Positions 13,385 through 25,351 of a stretch of 64,000 nt of DNA are shown piece by piece (the stretch's first letter is position 1; each line of letters begins with the position of its first letter). Below the pieces are notes generated by a model that saw only the letters and a list, made by a program, of their open reading frames with translations, searched no databases and was not told where the DNA came from. Source of the stretch: Henckelia pumila (Eukaryota > Streptophyta > Magnoliopsida > Lamiales > Gesneriaceae). Location: assembly GCF_033568475.1 (NCBI RefSeq), contig NW_027331842.1, forward strand, positions 434,001 to 498,000. Direction: 5' to 3'. A program made the position numbers and the translations under genes.

Positions 13385-13754
13385 AATTCAGTTTGTTCAG
13401 TTTTATCCATCTGATCTTAATACATCTTAGAACTGATTTTGATAACTTTTGTTGACATGTGAAATTGCAATTAATTTTTTAAAGTTGCTGGTATTAGCAA
13501 GCTTACTTATAAAAGAATGATCTAATCAAATAAATAACAATTATATCATTTGATATATATATAGATTTAATTTTAAATCTAGCATTATTAATATCCGTCA
13601 TAACTGAGAGAGTGTTTTCAGCAATGACAATAAAAAAAATCGTGATAGGTTGGGAGATGGTATATTGTTAGATGATTGTTTGATATCATGTATTGAGCGA
13701 GATGTGTTTGAGACTGTTGATAATGAACTAGTATTCAGCATTTTTAAATTATGA
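13385..13754 (+). pseudogene. hAT transposase C-terminal (dimerisation) remnant
   Basis: Read across frames, this region gives FVQFYPSD, then LALLISV-T-ERVFSAM, then KNRDRLGDGILLDDCLISC and IERDVFETVDNEL, ending at a stop at 13752-13754. This order matches the hAT C-terminal dimerisation region of plant zinc-finger MYM-type and Ac-like transposases (pattern VATASVERAFSAMK-I-K-LRN). The copy is dead. One frame change falls in the A-run just after SAM, and several stops interrupt the upstream part. The rest of the transposase is missing. It may belong to the same family as the neighbouring 12543-13151 element. Confidence 0.7.
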
Positions 13755-13792
13755 AATTTCGATATGTGTTAGTAAAAAAACATATGAAATTA

Positions 13793-13822
13793 ATTAATAT
13801 ATATATATATATATATATATAT
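13793..13822. repeat. (AT)n microsatellite
   Basis: About fifteen AT dinucleotides in a row follow the hAT remnant. Confidence 0.9.
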
Positions 13823-14257
13823 GTGACATTTATTATATGTTGCATTGTATTAATTTTTTAAATTTGTTGAATTCGCCTCCCCAAATTAAAAATCTTAGGA
13901 CGTCAATAGATATAAGATTAATTTATTTGAGTTGTATCCGAAACCACGCATTTACAAAAAAAGCATATCCTCAAAAGCTGAGAAATCCCAATCCCGATCC
14001 AACAATTTATATTATTGATATAACAAGAAAATTAATGATAATAAGATTACAATCTAAGCGAAGCCTCGTATGTGAAGCAAATGATTGTTTAATGTTAGTG
14101 GCAAAGGTAATTGGTGCTTCCTTATCCATAAAGAGAATAATAATGGCTGACTTAAAATATGCTAAATGTCACTTATTCACCCTCCATGGGAACACCAAGT
14201 GCTCCAATATGATTAAACGTCACCATTGTATACTCATTCCAACTTTTATATTATATT

Positions 14258-14565
14258 AGCATTAGCATAATCGTATACACGCGTTATATGTGTATAAAAT
14301 CATATAATATATTTACTATTAAATGTTATGTATAAATATTATTTTTTCCAAAATATTTAAAATTAATATATTGTTCATTTCTAAAATAATATAAAAATAA
14401 ATTTAAAATTTATTTATGAAATTATCATATTTATAATGGTTAATTGAAAAAAATATGGAAATATATATAAATAAAATCTTTACTTATTTGTATAGTACTG
14501 TAAAGGATAATTTTGGGAAAAAAAAAATTTGGTGTCCACTCTAAGGTGCTCAACTATTATATACA
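14258..14565 (-). mobile_element. Helitron-like non-autonomous copy, degenerate
   Basis: This block starts with AGCATAATCGTATACACGCG and continues with TATAAATATTATTTTT and AAAATAATATAAAAATAAATTT, the same order as the cleaner copy at 27786. On the minus strand it would end in a weak hairpin and a CTA-rich terminus. It lies head to tail with the next copy. The hairpin is decayed here. Confidence 0.45.
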
Positions 14566-14567
14566 AT

Positions 14568-14890
14568 AGTATAATCGTACACATATATTGCATGTGTATA
14601 AAATCATATAATATATTTAATATTGTATGTTATGTATAAATATTATTTTTCGATAATATTTAAATTTATTTTTTTATTTATAAAATAATATAAAAATAAA
14701 TTTGAAATTTATTTATCAATTTATCTTATTTATAATGTTTAGTTGAGAAAAATATGAAAATTTGAAATATCAAAATTTCAAAATAAAAATAAAAATAAAA
14801 GTATAATATTTATATCAAATAAGGGCTATTTCGGCAAATGAAAAAGATGATGTATATGGGGAAGATTCTTTATATATATGGAAATTGATA
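14568..14890 (-). mobile_element. Helitron-like non-autonomous copy
   Basis: This second copy has the same orientation and internal text as the preceding one. It begins with AGTATAATCGTACACATAT and ends near GAAGATTCTTTATATATATGG, which matches the GAGATTCTTTATATATAGG end of the copies at 27.8-28.3 kb. It also contains the shared internal phrase GGGCTATTTCGGCAA. It has no coding capacity. Confidence 0.5.
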
Positions 14891-16400
14891 TATATATTAG
14901 AAAAAACTTTTTTTAAAAAAAATCCATTTTAATTTTTTTAATAATTGTTTTTTAAAAATCAATATAATTGTTATAATATAACGTAAAAATTTATTAAAAG
15001 TATACTTGATGAACGGTGGTAGATGGTAAAAAAAATGAAGAAAATGATAATAAATATAAACAATATACTATATATTTGAGATGTATGAAAAATAAAAAGT
15101 AGTAGTCTTTTTATTTGGTAAAAACAAAGCAGAATAATATATTATATTTAGTTAAAACCACGTTAAATAAAACGACTTTATACATGTATAATTTGATTTG
15201 ATGGCCTTCAATTCATTGACACTTGAGTTTTGCATAACCCAAGTGCTCTTCCCACTATAAGAATATAATTTGTAGTCTCTTTCATTAGATACGATCTTAT
15301 TATTAATTTATAATATAATTTAAAGGTGGAGTCATAAATTTCAATTACATAGTGCCACTTAATTTAATTATAATCATCTTAATTGGTGATCTGATTGCGC
15401 CAAACCATACGACCCAGTATGAATTAATCTAAAAAATGTTATTAATTTAATTACAACCATCTTAATTTTTTTGTAAAAAATAAAATCTAAAAAATTAATC
15501 CCACCAAAACCATGGGCGCTCGCTCGTTCATTTCCTCGTTATAAAATGTGTACACAACCTTAAATTTATTATATTTATATATCATTGGGGTTGATATTAT
15601 TAAATCTCCTAAAAACTAAATATGTTTTTTCTTACATTTTGATTAAACTCACGGACACTTATAATAATTATAACAACTGAATTGGGCATCTAATGAGGTG
15701 TTTGAATTGGTTAAATAGGTGAACGTTTGCCGATTATCATGAATTCGATTCTCTATCAATATTTACTCGGACGAATCTAACACACAAAGTTTATTCAACA
15801 CAAATTATCTAGTTAATATAATTTATAAGACTATACTTTAATCAAAAAAACTCAATTCACATCGAAAACTAACAATTACGAATTTCGTTCTTAGAACAAA
15901 TTATTGAATTGGACACTAAGCCACATTTCACGCTTGTTTGGAAATATTTGGAGACAGTGGAAGGTGACGAAGTAAATGGGCCCAATAAAAAAATGTGTGT
16001 ATGGAACACTAAATCTGGATATGGTTCGAGGGATCCAATTTAATAAAACCAAATCCAAGAGAGTGGCAAGTCCTTTCACCTGACGCATGTACTGCCATTA
16101 ACGATTTGTGTGCTTTTATTTGGCGTAAACTCAAAGCTGATGATAATGCAATACCATTTATTTTTAATTAGCTCGACGTACCCCAGTCCCATATATCTTT
16201 GTTCGTGAAATACGTGGATTAACTTTACTTATATCTATAATAAAAATCAATATATTTTACGTAAAAAATTAAAAAATTTTAAAAATGACTCAAATAAGAT
16301 ATATGTCTCACAAAATTGATATGTGCAACTGTTGCACATGATTTTTTGTGTTTATATTTACATGTTATATGTTTTTCTATAGATATTTTGTGGATCTCTT
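14891..16400. other. gene-poor AT-rich region
   Basis: I see no gene. Around 15690-15770 there is a stretch with a TTCGATTC box that faintly recalls a tRNA-derived SINE, but no A box or tail supports it. Confidence 0.4.
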
Positions 16401-16401
16401 A

Positions 16402-16852
16402 CACTGTGTTTGGTGGACTGGATTTGAAGGGGATTTGGTGAGATTTGGATTTGCAAATACTGTTTTAGTGTTTGACAAAATGAAATTTTAAAACGGGATT
16501 GGTATTTGAAGGAATTTCATGAGATTTCATTTAAATAAGTGAAATCTTTACAAAATTGATCGAGTTTCATGAGATTCATGAGATTTAGGTTTATAAAAAC
16601 AATAAAATTATTTCTAATAATAAATTTATAAACTTTAGTTATAAATTTAAGTTGTCCTAACTTTTTTTTTTTTTTTTTACAAAATATCACTTTCCTAAAA
16701 TTTATAATGCTAGTAAATTCGAATATGTATTTTAACTTTTTTCCAAACACCAAAATGAAATTTGAATTCCATAAATTTAAAATCCAAATCCAATTTCATT
16801 TCCAAATCCAATTGCAAATTCCATTTTTTAGATAGACATCCAAACATACCGT
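16402..16852. mobile_element. MITE-like element with ACTGTGTTTGG ends
   Basis: The left end CACTGTGTTTGGTGGA and the right end ATCCAAACATACCGT are imperfect inverted repeats. Inside, words such as GGATTTGGTGAGATTTGG on the left and CCAAATCCAATTTC on the right are also inverted relative to each other. The whole block of ~450 bp can therefore fold back. No clear target duplication is visible. Confidence 0.5.
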
Positions 16853-17416
16853 AAATATTTTTATATAAAAATTATTCAAAAATCTGATTTAGTAAATATA
16901 CAAACAAAAAATAGTAGTTGACATTCGAGTGTAATTACCAAAAAAATCCAAAAAACAAAGAGCGTTAGGTTTGCAGGAATATGGGCAGGGTTGAAAAACG
17001 TGGGAATACAAATTGCAAATAGCTTCGGGAAGCAGGCATTTGATTCCGAATGCTGACTTTTTTTATCAGAGGGAATTCTCATCCAAATACATTTTACGTT
17101 TCAAGATTCACCTTCGCATGCACAACACCTGATGAGCTATCACATTATAGTTATTCTTTTCATATATACTATCAGATACATGCAAAACCTCTTTAACTAT
17201 ATATTACTTCTAGATAAAAATCGTATTGTATTTTTTTTTATTTAATTTTTATTTTGTCGATGTAAGGATAACACATAAATATTTTTTTTTACCACTATTA
17301 TCGTGAAAATTCAGTCAAAAAATAAGAATGATATAAAGATGTTCAATCTCATCATATACACCAAACGATAAATGATCATAAAGTAAATGATGACATGCAT
17401 GATCCAAATACCCCCT

Positions 17417-17476
17417 AACTTTATTCACGATTGTTTCTTTTCTTTTCTTTTTTTTTTTCTTTCTTTTTTTTTTCAT
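17417..17476 (+). repeat. pyrimidine-rich tract (TTTCTTTTC)n
   Basis: About 60 bases of almost pure T/C with TTTTC repeats. Such tracts can form triplex DNA, but nothing here shows a role. Confidence 0.7.
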
Positions 17477-18079
17477 TCCCTTTGATTATGATTGCAGTCC
17501 CTTTTCATGATGCGCAACAAAAAAATAAATCACACTAGGAAAATTATCGAGTGCATTGTCCCTGTGATGGGACTAAATATTCATTGTTTCACTTTAAAGC
17601 ATTTTGTTGTGCAAGTCGAGAATAAGAATCGACACTGTAGAGGAATTTTAATGTTATTTAGTTAATGGGTAATGTTTACTTTCGTAATCACATTCATATT
17701 GATTCCTTTTAGAGGGAGAAACTATGACAAATGACATCATTTTTCGATTACGGGATAATCGTTATCTGGTCGTATGTTTGTCTCTTCACGATTTAAGTGT
17801 TTTTATTTAATTTATAGTTATATTTTTAGTTTAGTGCCACAATTTTATTTTGTTTTATTTTTTTGGCAAATTTTGTTTTGTTATAGTGACTACATGATAC
17901 CAGACAGTACTCGATATTCGATAATGTGTCTGGCGTAACGTCGAGAGAAAAAGAACAAAAACCACAAAAAAATGCAATAAAACTAAAACGTGACCAACTA
18001 AATGATTTTTAAAAATTCATCTGATAATCGATCCACAGACCACACAAGTTATTTTATTTTCTATTTTGAGATTAATTGC

Positions 18080-18111
<32 letters not shown>

Positions 18112-18189
18112 TTTAAAAAAGTGAGAGTCTACATGGTTGGCAAGATTAGTAGGCAGTGGAACCCTATGCGAGAATCAAAAAAAAAATAA

Positions 18190-18191
<2 letters not shown>

Positions 18192-18243
<52 letters not shown>
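18192..18243. repeat. (AT)n microsatellite, about 26 units
   Basis: An uninterrupted TA/AT run of about 50 bases follows a poly-A stretch. It is expected to vary in length between individuals. Confidence 0.95.
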
Positions 18244-18247
<4 letters not shown>

Positions 18248-19662
18248 AATGTAAAAGAAGCAAATGTAATCCAATTAAGGTTCCATTTTGCTTCGGTTGG
18301 TGGAGAATTCGGTTTTTTAGTTGGGTACAATTTAATGCATATATAGATGCCTCCATTAATTAAATTGACATTGCTAGTACACCTAATTCTTCTTCTTTTT
18401 AGTTCATCAATTAAAGCCATCGAACTAAATTTGGTGAAGATAATTCTAATCAAATTTGATGCCCACAAAACAGCTTATCTTTATCTTCCAAAAAAACATA
18501 TATTTTTACTTTATAATTGATTGATGTTATTTTAATACCTTAAACTTGCATTACGTGTGAAGTGATCACAGGAGTTGGCGGAGCCTATAAAGTGTCCGAA
18601 TAGAGATCTAACGGCTCAGATTTTTTTTTGTACACAAGATGTTTACACGAACATGTCGCGTGCAAAAAAAAAAAAGAAGAAAAAGAAGATCCATCAGATT
18701 TAGTACATGAGCTAACATCGACTGAACCACCTATAGGCTATAAGATCCGTTCCACACCACATGTTTCATCTAAGTTTCAAAAATAGAGAAAGTTCTTAAG
18801 TAATAAAATTAAAAATAAAATAAGAATGAAATAAAAAAACTTTAATTTGTGATAATTCAATACAAATAGTTTTATTTGTATAAAAATATTTGTAGTTGAA
18901 CAAGCAAAGCCTTAATTCAGGCATATAAATGAAAATATATCTGAATCCATGATAACTAACATTTTTTTTACAGTCGTGCAAATATTTTTTCAAATTTACG
19001 TGTTTTCCGGTTTGAAACTTTCTACCTTTTTAATATGAGACAATTATAAATAAATGTTTAAATTTAAGCTTGCGGCGCAAGCATAATCAGTATGTATATT
19101 TGTAAATTGTAATTTTATTCAAGTACATCGTATTCTATTAAATTTGAAATGCTCAAAATGTAAATGGATAATTTCAATTGAATTTGCAAGCATATATTAA
19201 TTAGTTATATTATATACATACAAAACCTCAAATATCATATCTCGGATCGTAAACCTTATAAATGGAACATTTGCATTCACTCCTGCATTTATTTGACATC
19301 TATCAACTTCATCGAGCACACAAATTATTACATGTGACTATGTGAGAGAGACTAATAATCATAACACCATAAATTAAAAATTTTATTATTAAAAAAAGCA
19401 CTTTTAAACTTTCTAAGTGTAATCTATCATGTTTTCACACTTCAAATAAAATAGTTTAATATATATATAATTCATCTTGTGTATAAATACACTAATCTAT
19501 TCTATCTATTCTATTTTATAAAAAATGAGCATACTATACTAATTACTTTAGAAGATACCAAAATACAATATTCCATAATTATTTCTTCTTATCCACAATC
19601 TCACTAAACCTTTCATTCATTACATGTTTAAGTCATAAAGAGACTAAATATACACGCAACAC

Positions 19663-19843
19663 GTGCACACGATACGAAACGCCAGTGAAAATAAGATGGC
19701 TCGAACACCTCATGATCCACCCCCGGGGAATTTGTCCATAAATACACGTCCACTCCACTCCTCCATTTCTCAAAAAATTAACCATCCCCCACCATTGCCA
19801 TTTCTTCTCCTCCTCTCCAAATTTCAAGAATCAAAAACAAAAA
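19663..19843 (+). promoter_or_regulatory. GDU gene promoter and leader
   Basis: An ACACGTGCAC core (G-box, CACGTG) lies near 19660-19669. A TATA-like CCATAAATA lies at about 19737-19745, roughly 100 bases before the ATG. That spacing fits a short CT-rich leader ending in CAAAAACAAAAA just before the start codon. Assignment is by sequence pattern only. Confidence 0.45.
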
Positions 19844-20383
19844 ATGAGAACAGGCGGCGCGTTATTCCACACCACCCACCTCTCAGAAAACACGGCGGCG
19901 GAGGCCACCAACACCGCCAAGGCGACCTTCTCTCCGCCGGCCGCCATCCAACGCTCTCCCTGGCACTCTCCCGTACCTTACCTCTTCGGCGGCCTGGCGG
20001 CGATGCTTGGACTCATAGCCTTCGCTCTCTTGATACTCGCCTGCTCTTACTGGAGATTCTCCAGCCAAGCGAACAATGGCGAAGGCGACGGCGCCGCCGC
20101 CGCCGAGAAAGGAGAGAGCAGCTCCGAGGACAAGGCCTCGCACGTGTACGAGGAGAAGTATTTGGTGATCATGGCCGGTGAAGTGAATCCGACTTTCTTG
20201 GCCACTCCCATGTCCAGCCGGGCCTCTTCTTTCAACGATGATCATCAGAAAATCGACGGCAAAGAAACCGAGAAGACCAAGAATCCCATTAATGAAAATA
20301 ATCAATTAACTCCATCAGCAGAAGAAAACACAGAAGAAAGTACCCAAGGATCATCCCCAACGAGCCAAGAACAAATCCATTGA
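19844..20383 (+). CDS. GDU: GLUTAMINE DUMPER family protein
   Basis: This single-exon gene encodes 179 residues. One membrane segment lies at about residues 45-68 (PYLFGGLAAMLGLIAFALLI). The family-defining VIMAG motif follows at about 108-112 (EKYLVIMAGEVNPTFLATP). The short N-terminus is Ser/Thr/Pro-rich and the C-terminal tail is acidic and polar. GDU proteins are plant-only membrane proteins that alter amino-acid export, and the VIMAG motif binds a RING E3 ligase (LOG2) in Arabidopsis. The GC-rich first half contrasts with the AT-rich surroundings, as is normal for exons. The antisense open frames over this gene are shadows. The nearby PP2C and peroxidase suggest orthology to GDU1. Confidence 0.93.
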   Translation: MRTGGALFHTTHLSENTAAEATNTAKATFSPPAAIQRSPWHSPVPYLFGGLAAMLGLIAFALLILACSYWRFSSQANNGEGDGAAAAEKGESSSEDKASHVYEEKYLVIMAGEVNPTFLATPMSSRASSFNDDHQKIDGKETEKTKNPINENNQLTPSAEENTEESTQGSSPTSQEQIH

Positions 20384-23300
20384 TGATAATCTTGCGTTGT
20401 TGTTTCTTTCGTTCAATTTTGAGATCCGTGTAAAAAAAAGAAAAAGAAAAAAACTTAAAATTTTGTTGGAAGATGAGATGATTTAGCAGTATTAGTCGTG
20501 AAATGCGGGAGAGATGATCGTTTTCGGGAATTAATTTATTATTGTTCTCACAGCTCAAATCGCTCTTAATTTGTTTCATTACTGTTTACAGCTGCACTAA
20601 CTAGCTCATGCTTATCTAATACCAACATAATTAACAGAGCAACAATTTTTTAAATACCAGCATAATTTTATTTCCAAATGTCGCAAAATGAATTTAACAC
20701 TTAGATTGACATGGGATTTACTTACCCTAGTGAAATGACTTGTGATTATATAAATTATATATATCCATATGTAGATATATGAAACATCACATATATGATT
20801 TAAGTATTACGAATTTACGATATTATTAACCGGATTAATAATCATTCCAAAGAGTATCGCTTATTTTTTTTAATTTTTTTTGATGAAAAATAGTTTCGCT
20901 TAATTAATGCTACATGTATTGAACGTTATATTTCGATTCCCAAAAGTGAAAAGCATAAAGACATAAACATTGAGCTTAGCCATATATAACATGGAATTTT
21001 TTTTGAATTTTTGTAATTAATTTGAAAAGAATGATGGATCGAACTAAAGTTATCATCAACCACTAAGCTTTTTCTCTGTTTAAGAGAATAAAGTAATTAA
21101 AGTCGATGAGGAAAAAAAAAAGTTGGTTCTCGAAAAAAAAATAGTAACCAGCTTAAGAGAAAGATAAATGCTTGCACCACAAACACCACCAAATTACACA
21201 CACACATACACGAATTTAATCAAGAGGCAATGGAAGATTAGATAGAGTGTTTTATTTTTTTAAAAAAAATTAAAATATATAATCTGTTTTTTTTCTTCCA
21301 GAAAATGAAGTATAATTATATTCTTCCCCTGATTTCAAGAACTCAAAAGTTAAAAAGTCGTCACTCCTTAATTTTGTGAGAATGATCTATAATCCGATTC
21401 GATTCATGAAAACTATTATTTATTTATGTTAAAAAATAAATTGTCACTACATGTTTAGATTAGATCGACCTATAGTATAAAAAACACATCCTTTGTTGAA
21501 CTTAAATATGTTTCCGTCAAATTTATCGTGTTAAAGACACCTTTTGATTTTTATTGATGTGCACATGTATTTCGAGCTATTCTCAACGGAGTCCATGCTT
21601 TTAAAGATGCATCCATCTACTATTGTCACAAGAAATTTGTGCTATACCATATATATCTACACACTTTTTTCATTCTACAATTCGAAATTTCCTATTTTTA
21701 TTCATCTCTATCCGCCTCACGACACTCGAGTCTCGATATACAATTAAAATAACAAAAATATACTTGGAAGCGTGTGTATATGTATATCCTAGGTACTAAA
21801 ATTAGGGAAAAATTAAAGAAATTATCTTAAAAGTAGTAATGGAGAAAGCTACGTGTGAGCCAGATATGAGTGGCGTGTAGGGTTGGGTATACCCCGTGCA
21901 CTCGGCGACCCGGAACCGTAAAATCCTTAAATAGAAGTTGTTGCAATGTTTTGGCCTCATCTCCTCGTATTATTAATTGTTAACTAACTTTAAAATTTGG
22001 TGCTTTATTGCTATATTTTTATAGGAGATTGTTGCAATACAAGTGGATTCTATTTTTTTTTTGGCTATTTCATGTATAAGGCCTACAGAAAGCCCAAGTG
22101 AAATTTATTTAAATTTTTGTGGCCCAATCAAAGATGAATCCCAACCCGATCCCAAGTTTGTAAGTTGAAGAATTCTTCTCAACTAGTCCCCAACCCAAAC
22201 ATCCATATCTACCCTTTCTTCTTCAAACCATAAAGGACGACGCACAAGCAGCCACGGTTCTTTAAAATAATGTTTGCAAATGCTTAAAAAAAAGTGATTA
22301 AAAACTTTTATTTTTACAAAACTTTCAACTTTAGTTGTGGGGATCTTGTTAAATTTTGGGTTCATTGTGGCAATAAATGTGTTCATATTTTTATTATAAC
22401 GTATTATAAAACACTAAACATGTAGAAAATATGAATTTTAAGATTTGTGTGCGTGTGTTAATGATGATAAGTGTGAAAACAGGATCGGGAGGCTGAGTTT
22501 TACTAAGTATATAAATATATATACGTACGTGACAAAACCATCTCTATTGTTTGAGCATCATTTCAACACGACTCGTGGCAAATTGTGAAAACGAGGGCAA
22601 GCCATTAAGCCAAACCGAATTGGGCCAAGTATTCGAGTTTCGAGCTGATCAACATTGAGTCAGCATCAACATCAAACACATGTATTCATTATTATACGCA
22701 AGGGTGACCTTATCCCTTTTAATTTTTTCCCCAAAATACTACGTAGCCTTGCACATATTATAATGTTTTAATTTAAAAGTTTGTAAAGATAATACATATA
22801 TTTATGCATATATTAGTAGTCATGTACAAATGGTGTATGTATAAATTAAATGTCATTCATATATACAATAAGAATATGAGAAATTTGATATGTGATATGT
22901 CAATTAGCCAGTCCTTTTGGTTATAAGTTTTAGATCCGATTAACACGAGTAGATATGTAAATTTAGTTCGATGTCATTAAGTCGTGTATAAATTATAATT
23001 AGAAGGAAGTGAAGCGCATACATCTATATGAACGAATAATGTATACACATAAACGTACGATATGGTAACACAACAAACTACAAATCTCTAAATTTAGCCT
23101 ACCCCTTATCCTGAAAGTCACGTGTAAACTTTGGGCATGAACTACCAATTTACCAGCTTTTTATCTTTTCCAGCTATGCATACATGTAAGTGTACAAGTT
23201 GCCCAAACTCTCAAATCATATGGGACCCCCGCTTGATTATGAATCCCCTTGTTTGCGCAAAAAGCCAAACACCCCTCCTTCTATTAAACGACAATTTCCA

Positions 23301-23599
23301 GTATCTCTGTGGCTAATATTACGCCACGTTGCATCTTCTTATTGGCCGTTCCGTGATCTCCCCTACCCATGCAGCTTTCTTCTAGTACCCCTTGAGAGCT
23401 AGTGGTAATGAAGTCAAATTAAAGAACATTTAAATAAATCAAACTTAAAATAAAATCATTACAAACAAAAATTAAATTTTAATGACTTTTTGATGGTATT
23501 GGTCCCTAGTGTATTAAAACCAAGAGGAAAAAAAAATCATTTTCTTTCATACAATTCTTGAGAGACGAAAGTACGTACACAAGAAGCAATTAAGCAAAA
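20384..23599. other. long intergenic region, promoter side of the COL gene
   Basis: No gene is supported in this 3.2 kb. A G-box (CACGTG) lies at 23119-23124 and a reverse CCAAT core (ATTGG) near 23340, both plausible for the downstream COL promoter. The remainder is AT-rich with short open frames that have no codon-use or homology signal. Confidence 0.45.
23119..23124 (+). promoter_or_regulatory. G-box upstream of the COL gene
   Basis: CACGTG lies about 475 bases before the COL start codon. G-boxes are bound by bZIP and bHLH factors such as HY5 and PIFs and are common in light-regulated genes. Occupancy is inferred. Confidence 0.4.
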
Positions 23600-24760
23600 A
23601 TGGTGGGTGAAACTTGGAGCTCAAATTCGAAGATATGCGACGCATGCAAGACCGCCCGGGCGGCGGTGTTCTGCCGGCCGGACTCCGCTTTCCTCTGCAC
23701 AACATGCGACGCAAACATCCACGCCGCCAACAAGCTGGCTTCGCGCCACGCGCGTGTCTTCCTCTGCGACGTGTGCGAGCAGGCCCCAGCCTCCGTCACC
23801 TGCAAAGCGGACGCGGCGGCGCTCTGCGCCGCGTGCGACCGCGATATCCACTCCGTGAACCCCCTCGCCCGCCGCCACGACCGCCTACCGGTTGTTCCCT
23901 TCTTCAACGCCGATTCGGCCATGAGATCATCTCCTTCCACCGCCATGATAGGGGATGAATTCTCGGAGGAGGAGGCGGAGGCCGCTTCATGGCTCATCCA
24001 CGACCCGAATACTAATAAAGTGGACGATGAATCCGAGTCGCCCGAATATGAATCCGCGGAGTATTTGTTCGGCGATCTGGATCCCGCGTGTTTGGATCTT
24101 GATTTGATATCCAAGAATGGAGGGATGAAGGAGAAAGAAGAGTACTACCATAGTTGTGATGGAGTGGTGCCGGTTCATGAGTGCAAGATGGAATTCGAAC
24201 CGGGTCCGGTAGTTGACGGGTTTCCTACTTGTGAAGTGGGCTATCCAGGATCCAAGTCTTTCACGTACAACTTCACCTCACAATCCATCTCCCGAACTGT
24301 ATGTTCTTCCTATATCCTTCTTCACTTTCCAGCTAGCTTATTAGTTGAATTCGATTTTGAAATGATTATTAAACTACTATTCGAAACAGTACTGTTAGAA
24401 GTTAGAAATGAGACTTGGACCTGATTCATTATGAAACTGCAGGTATCTGCATCTTCGTCCTTAGATGTGGGATTGGTACCCGACCACAATCGGCCGATGG
24501 CAAACGCAGCGGCGGCGAACACATTTGCAACGTCGACCAACGAAACATCAATCCCTGCCAACCCGGTTTCCGGGCTCGACAGGGAAGCGAGGGTGTTGCG
24601 TTACAGGGAGAAAAGAAAGAACAGGAGGTTCGAAAAAACCATACGATACGCGTCGAGAAAGGCCTACGCGGAGACGAGGCCCAGAATCAAAGGCAGGTTT
24701 GCCAAGCGTTCAGACCTCCAACTAATTGATTCTTCCTACTGTCTCGTCCCAACTTTCTAA
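23600..24760 (+). CDS. COL: CONSTANS-like zinc-finger transcription factor (two B-boxes plus CCT)
   Basis: Two exons, 23600-24298 and 24443-24760, join in phase to 338 residues. B-box 1 lies at about residues 13-50 ([13 protein letters not shown], then [15 protein letters not shown]). B-box 2 lies at about 56-93 ([13 protein letters not shown], then [15 protein letters not shown]). The CCT domain sits in exon 2 ([19 protein letters not shown] through KGRFAKR). The protein ends in a Val-Pro motif, SSYCLVPTF, like the COP1-binding VP pair of group I CO/COL proteins. The intron falls in the middle region, as in COL3/4/5. Such factors act in the nucleus in light and photoperiod responses and bind DNA with NF-Y partners through CCT. 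Exon 1 is strongly GC-rich, which creates several spurious open frames on both strands. Confidence 0.94.
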
Positions 24761-25351
24761 TTAACTTAATTGCATGCGCGAATTCATGTGGAATTAATTA
24801 TTAATGTTTTGCATTTCCTGTTTGGTATAATATTATAAATATATATTATTGTATATATGCAATATGCATTTATTATAATGTAGCTGGATATGATGACTTT
24901 TGACGATGTTTTTATTTATTTTTTTAGCTTTGATATATGTAACCTTATCTGTGTAATGTGATATATGATCATCGAAGTTTTGTTTAATTTGGTTATTTTT
25001 TTTCAGATGATCGATGTGTAATTAACATAGATCAATAAGATGATCAACATATATAAATTAATATATATTTGTTAATTATTACATTTTAAAAATAATCAAA
25101 ATACGTTGATTGTAGTCTGATACTAATTTACACTATGTCCACATTTTCAAATATATGCTATTTATTTTAATTTCCCTCCTATTAATTCACATTAATATCC
25201 ACACTAATATTAATAATTACCCCAAATTTATTATTGAAGCATGCGTACTAGAAAAAAAGAGTTAAAGCTAGCTGCAATTAATATTACGAAAATTATTTTT
25301 CCTCCTTAATTAATTGTTGCTGGAGAAATAAATTGCAAAAATCATAACTTT
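24761..25351. other. space between convergent COL and FKBP13 genes
   Basis: Both genes end facing this 590-base AT-rich gap, so it should hold two 3' untranslated regions and terminators. No other feature is seen. Confidence 0.5.

Larger units (their letters stand above)
16853..19662. other. gene desert with simple repeats
   Basis: No coding region is supported. The block holds a pyrimidine-rich tract at about 17417-17476, a (TTA)n run at about 18079-18110 and a long (AT)n run (listed separately). Open frames here are short and AT-driven. Confidence 0.5.

Noticed and set aside
13837-14259. 140-codon plus-strand open frame
   Set aside because: No recognisable domain, AT-rich composition, and its end runs into a Helitron-like repeat; most likely a chance frame beside the hAT remnant.
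15690-15770. tRNA or tRNA-derived SINE
   Set aside because: Only a TTCGATTC box-B-like word is present; no cloverleaf, A box or defined ends.
19663-20181. 172-codon frame overlapping the GDU gene
   Set aside because: It is an overlapping frame with arginine runs from GC-rich codons of GDU and no homology.
21838-21920. Short GC-rich block with GGGTATACCCC as an RNA gene
   Set aside because: The small palindrome alone does not support any RNA family.
23590-24178. Antisense and alternate-frame open frames over the COL first exon
   Set aside because: They arise from the high GC of exon 1; the B-box frame is clearly the coding one.
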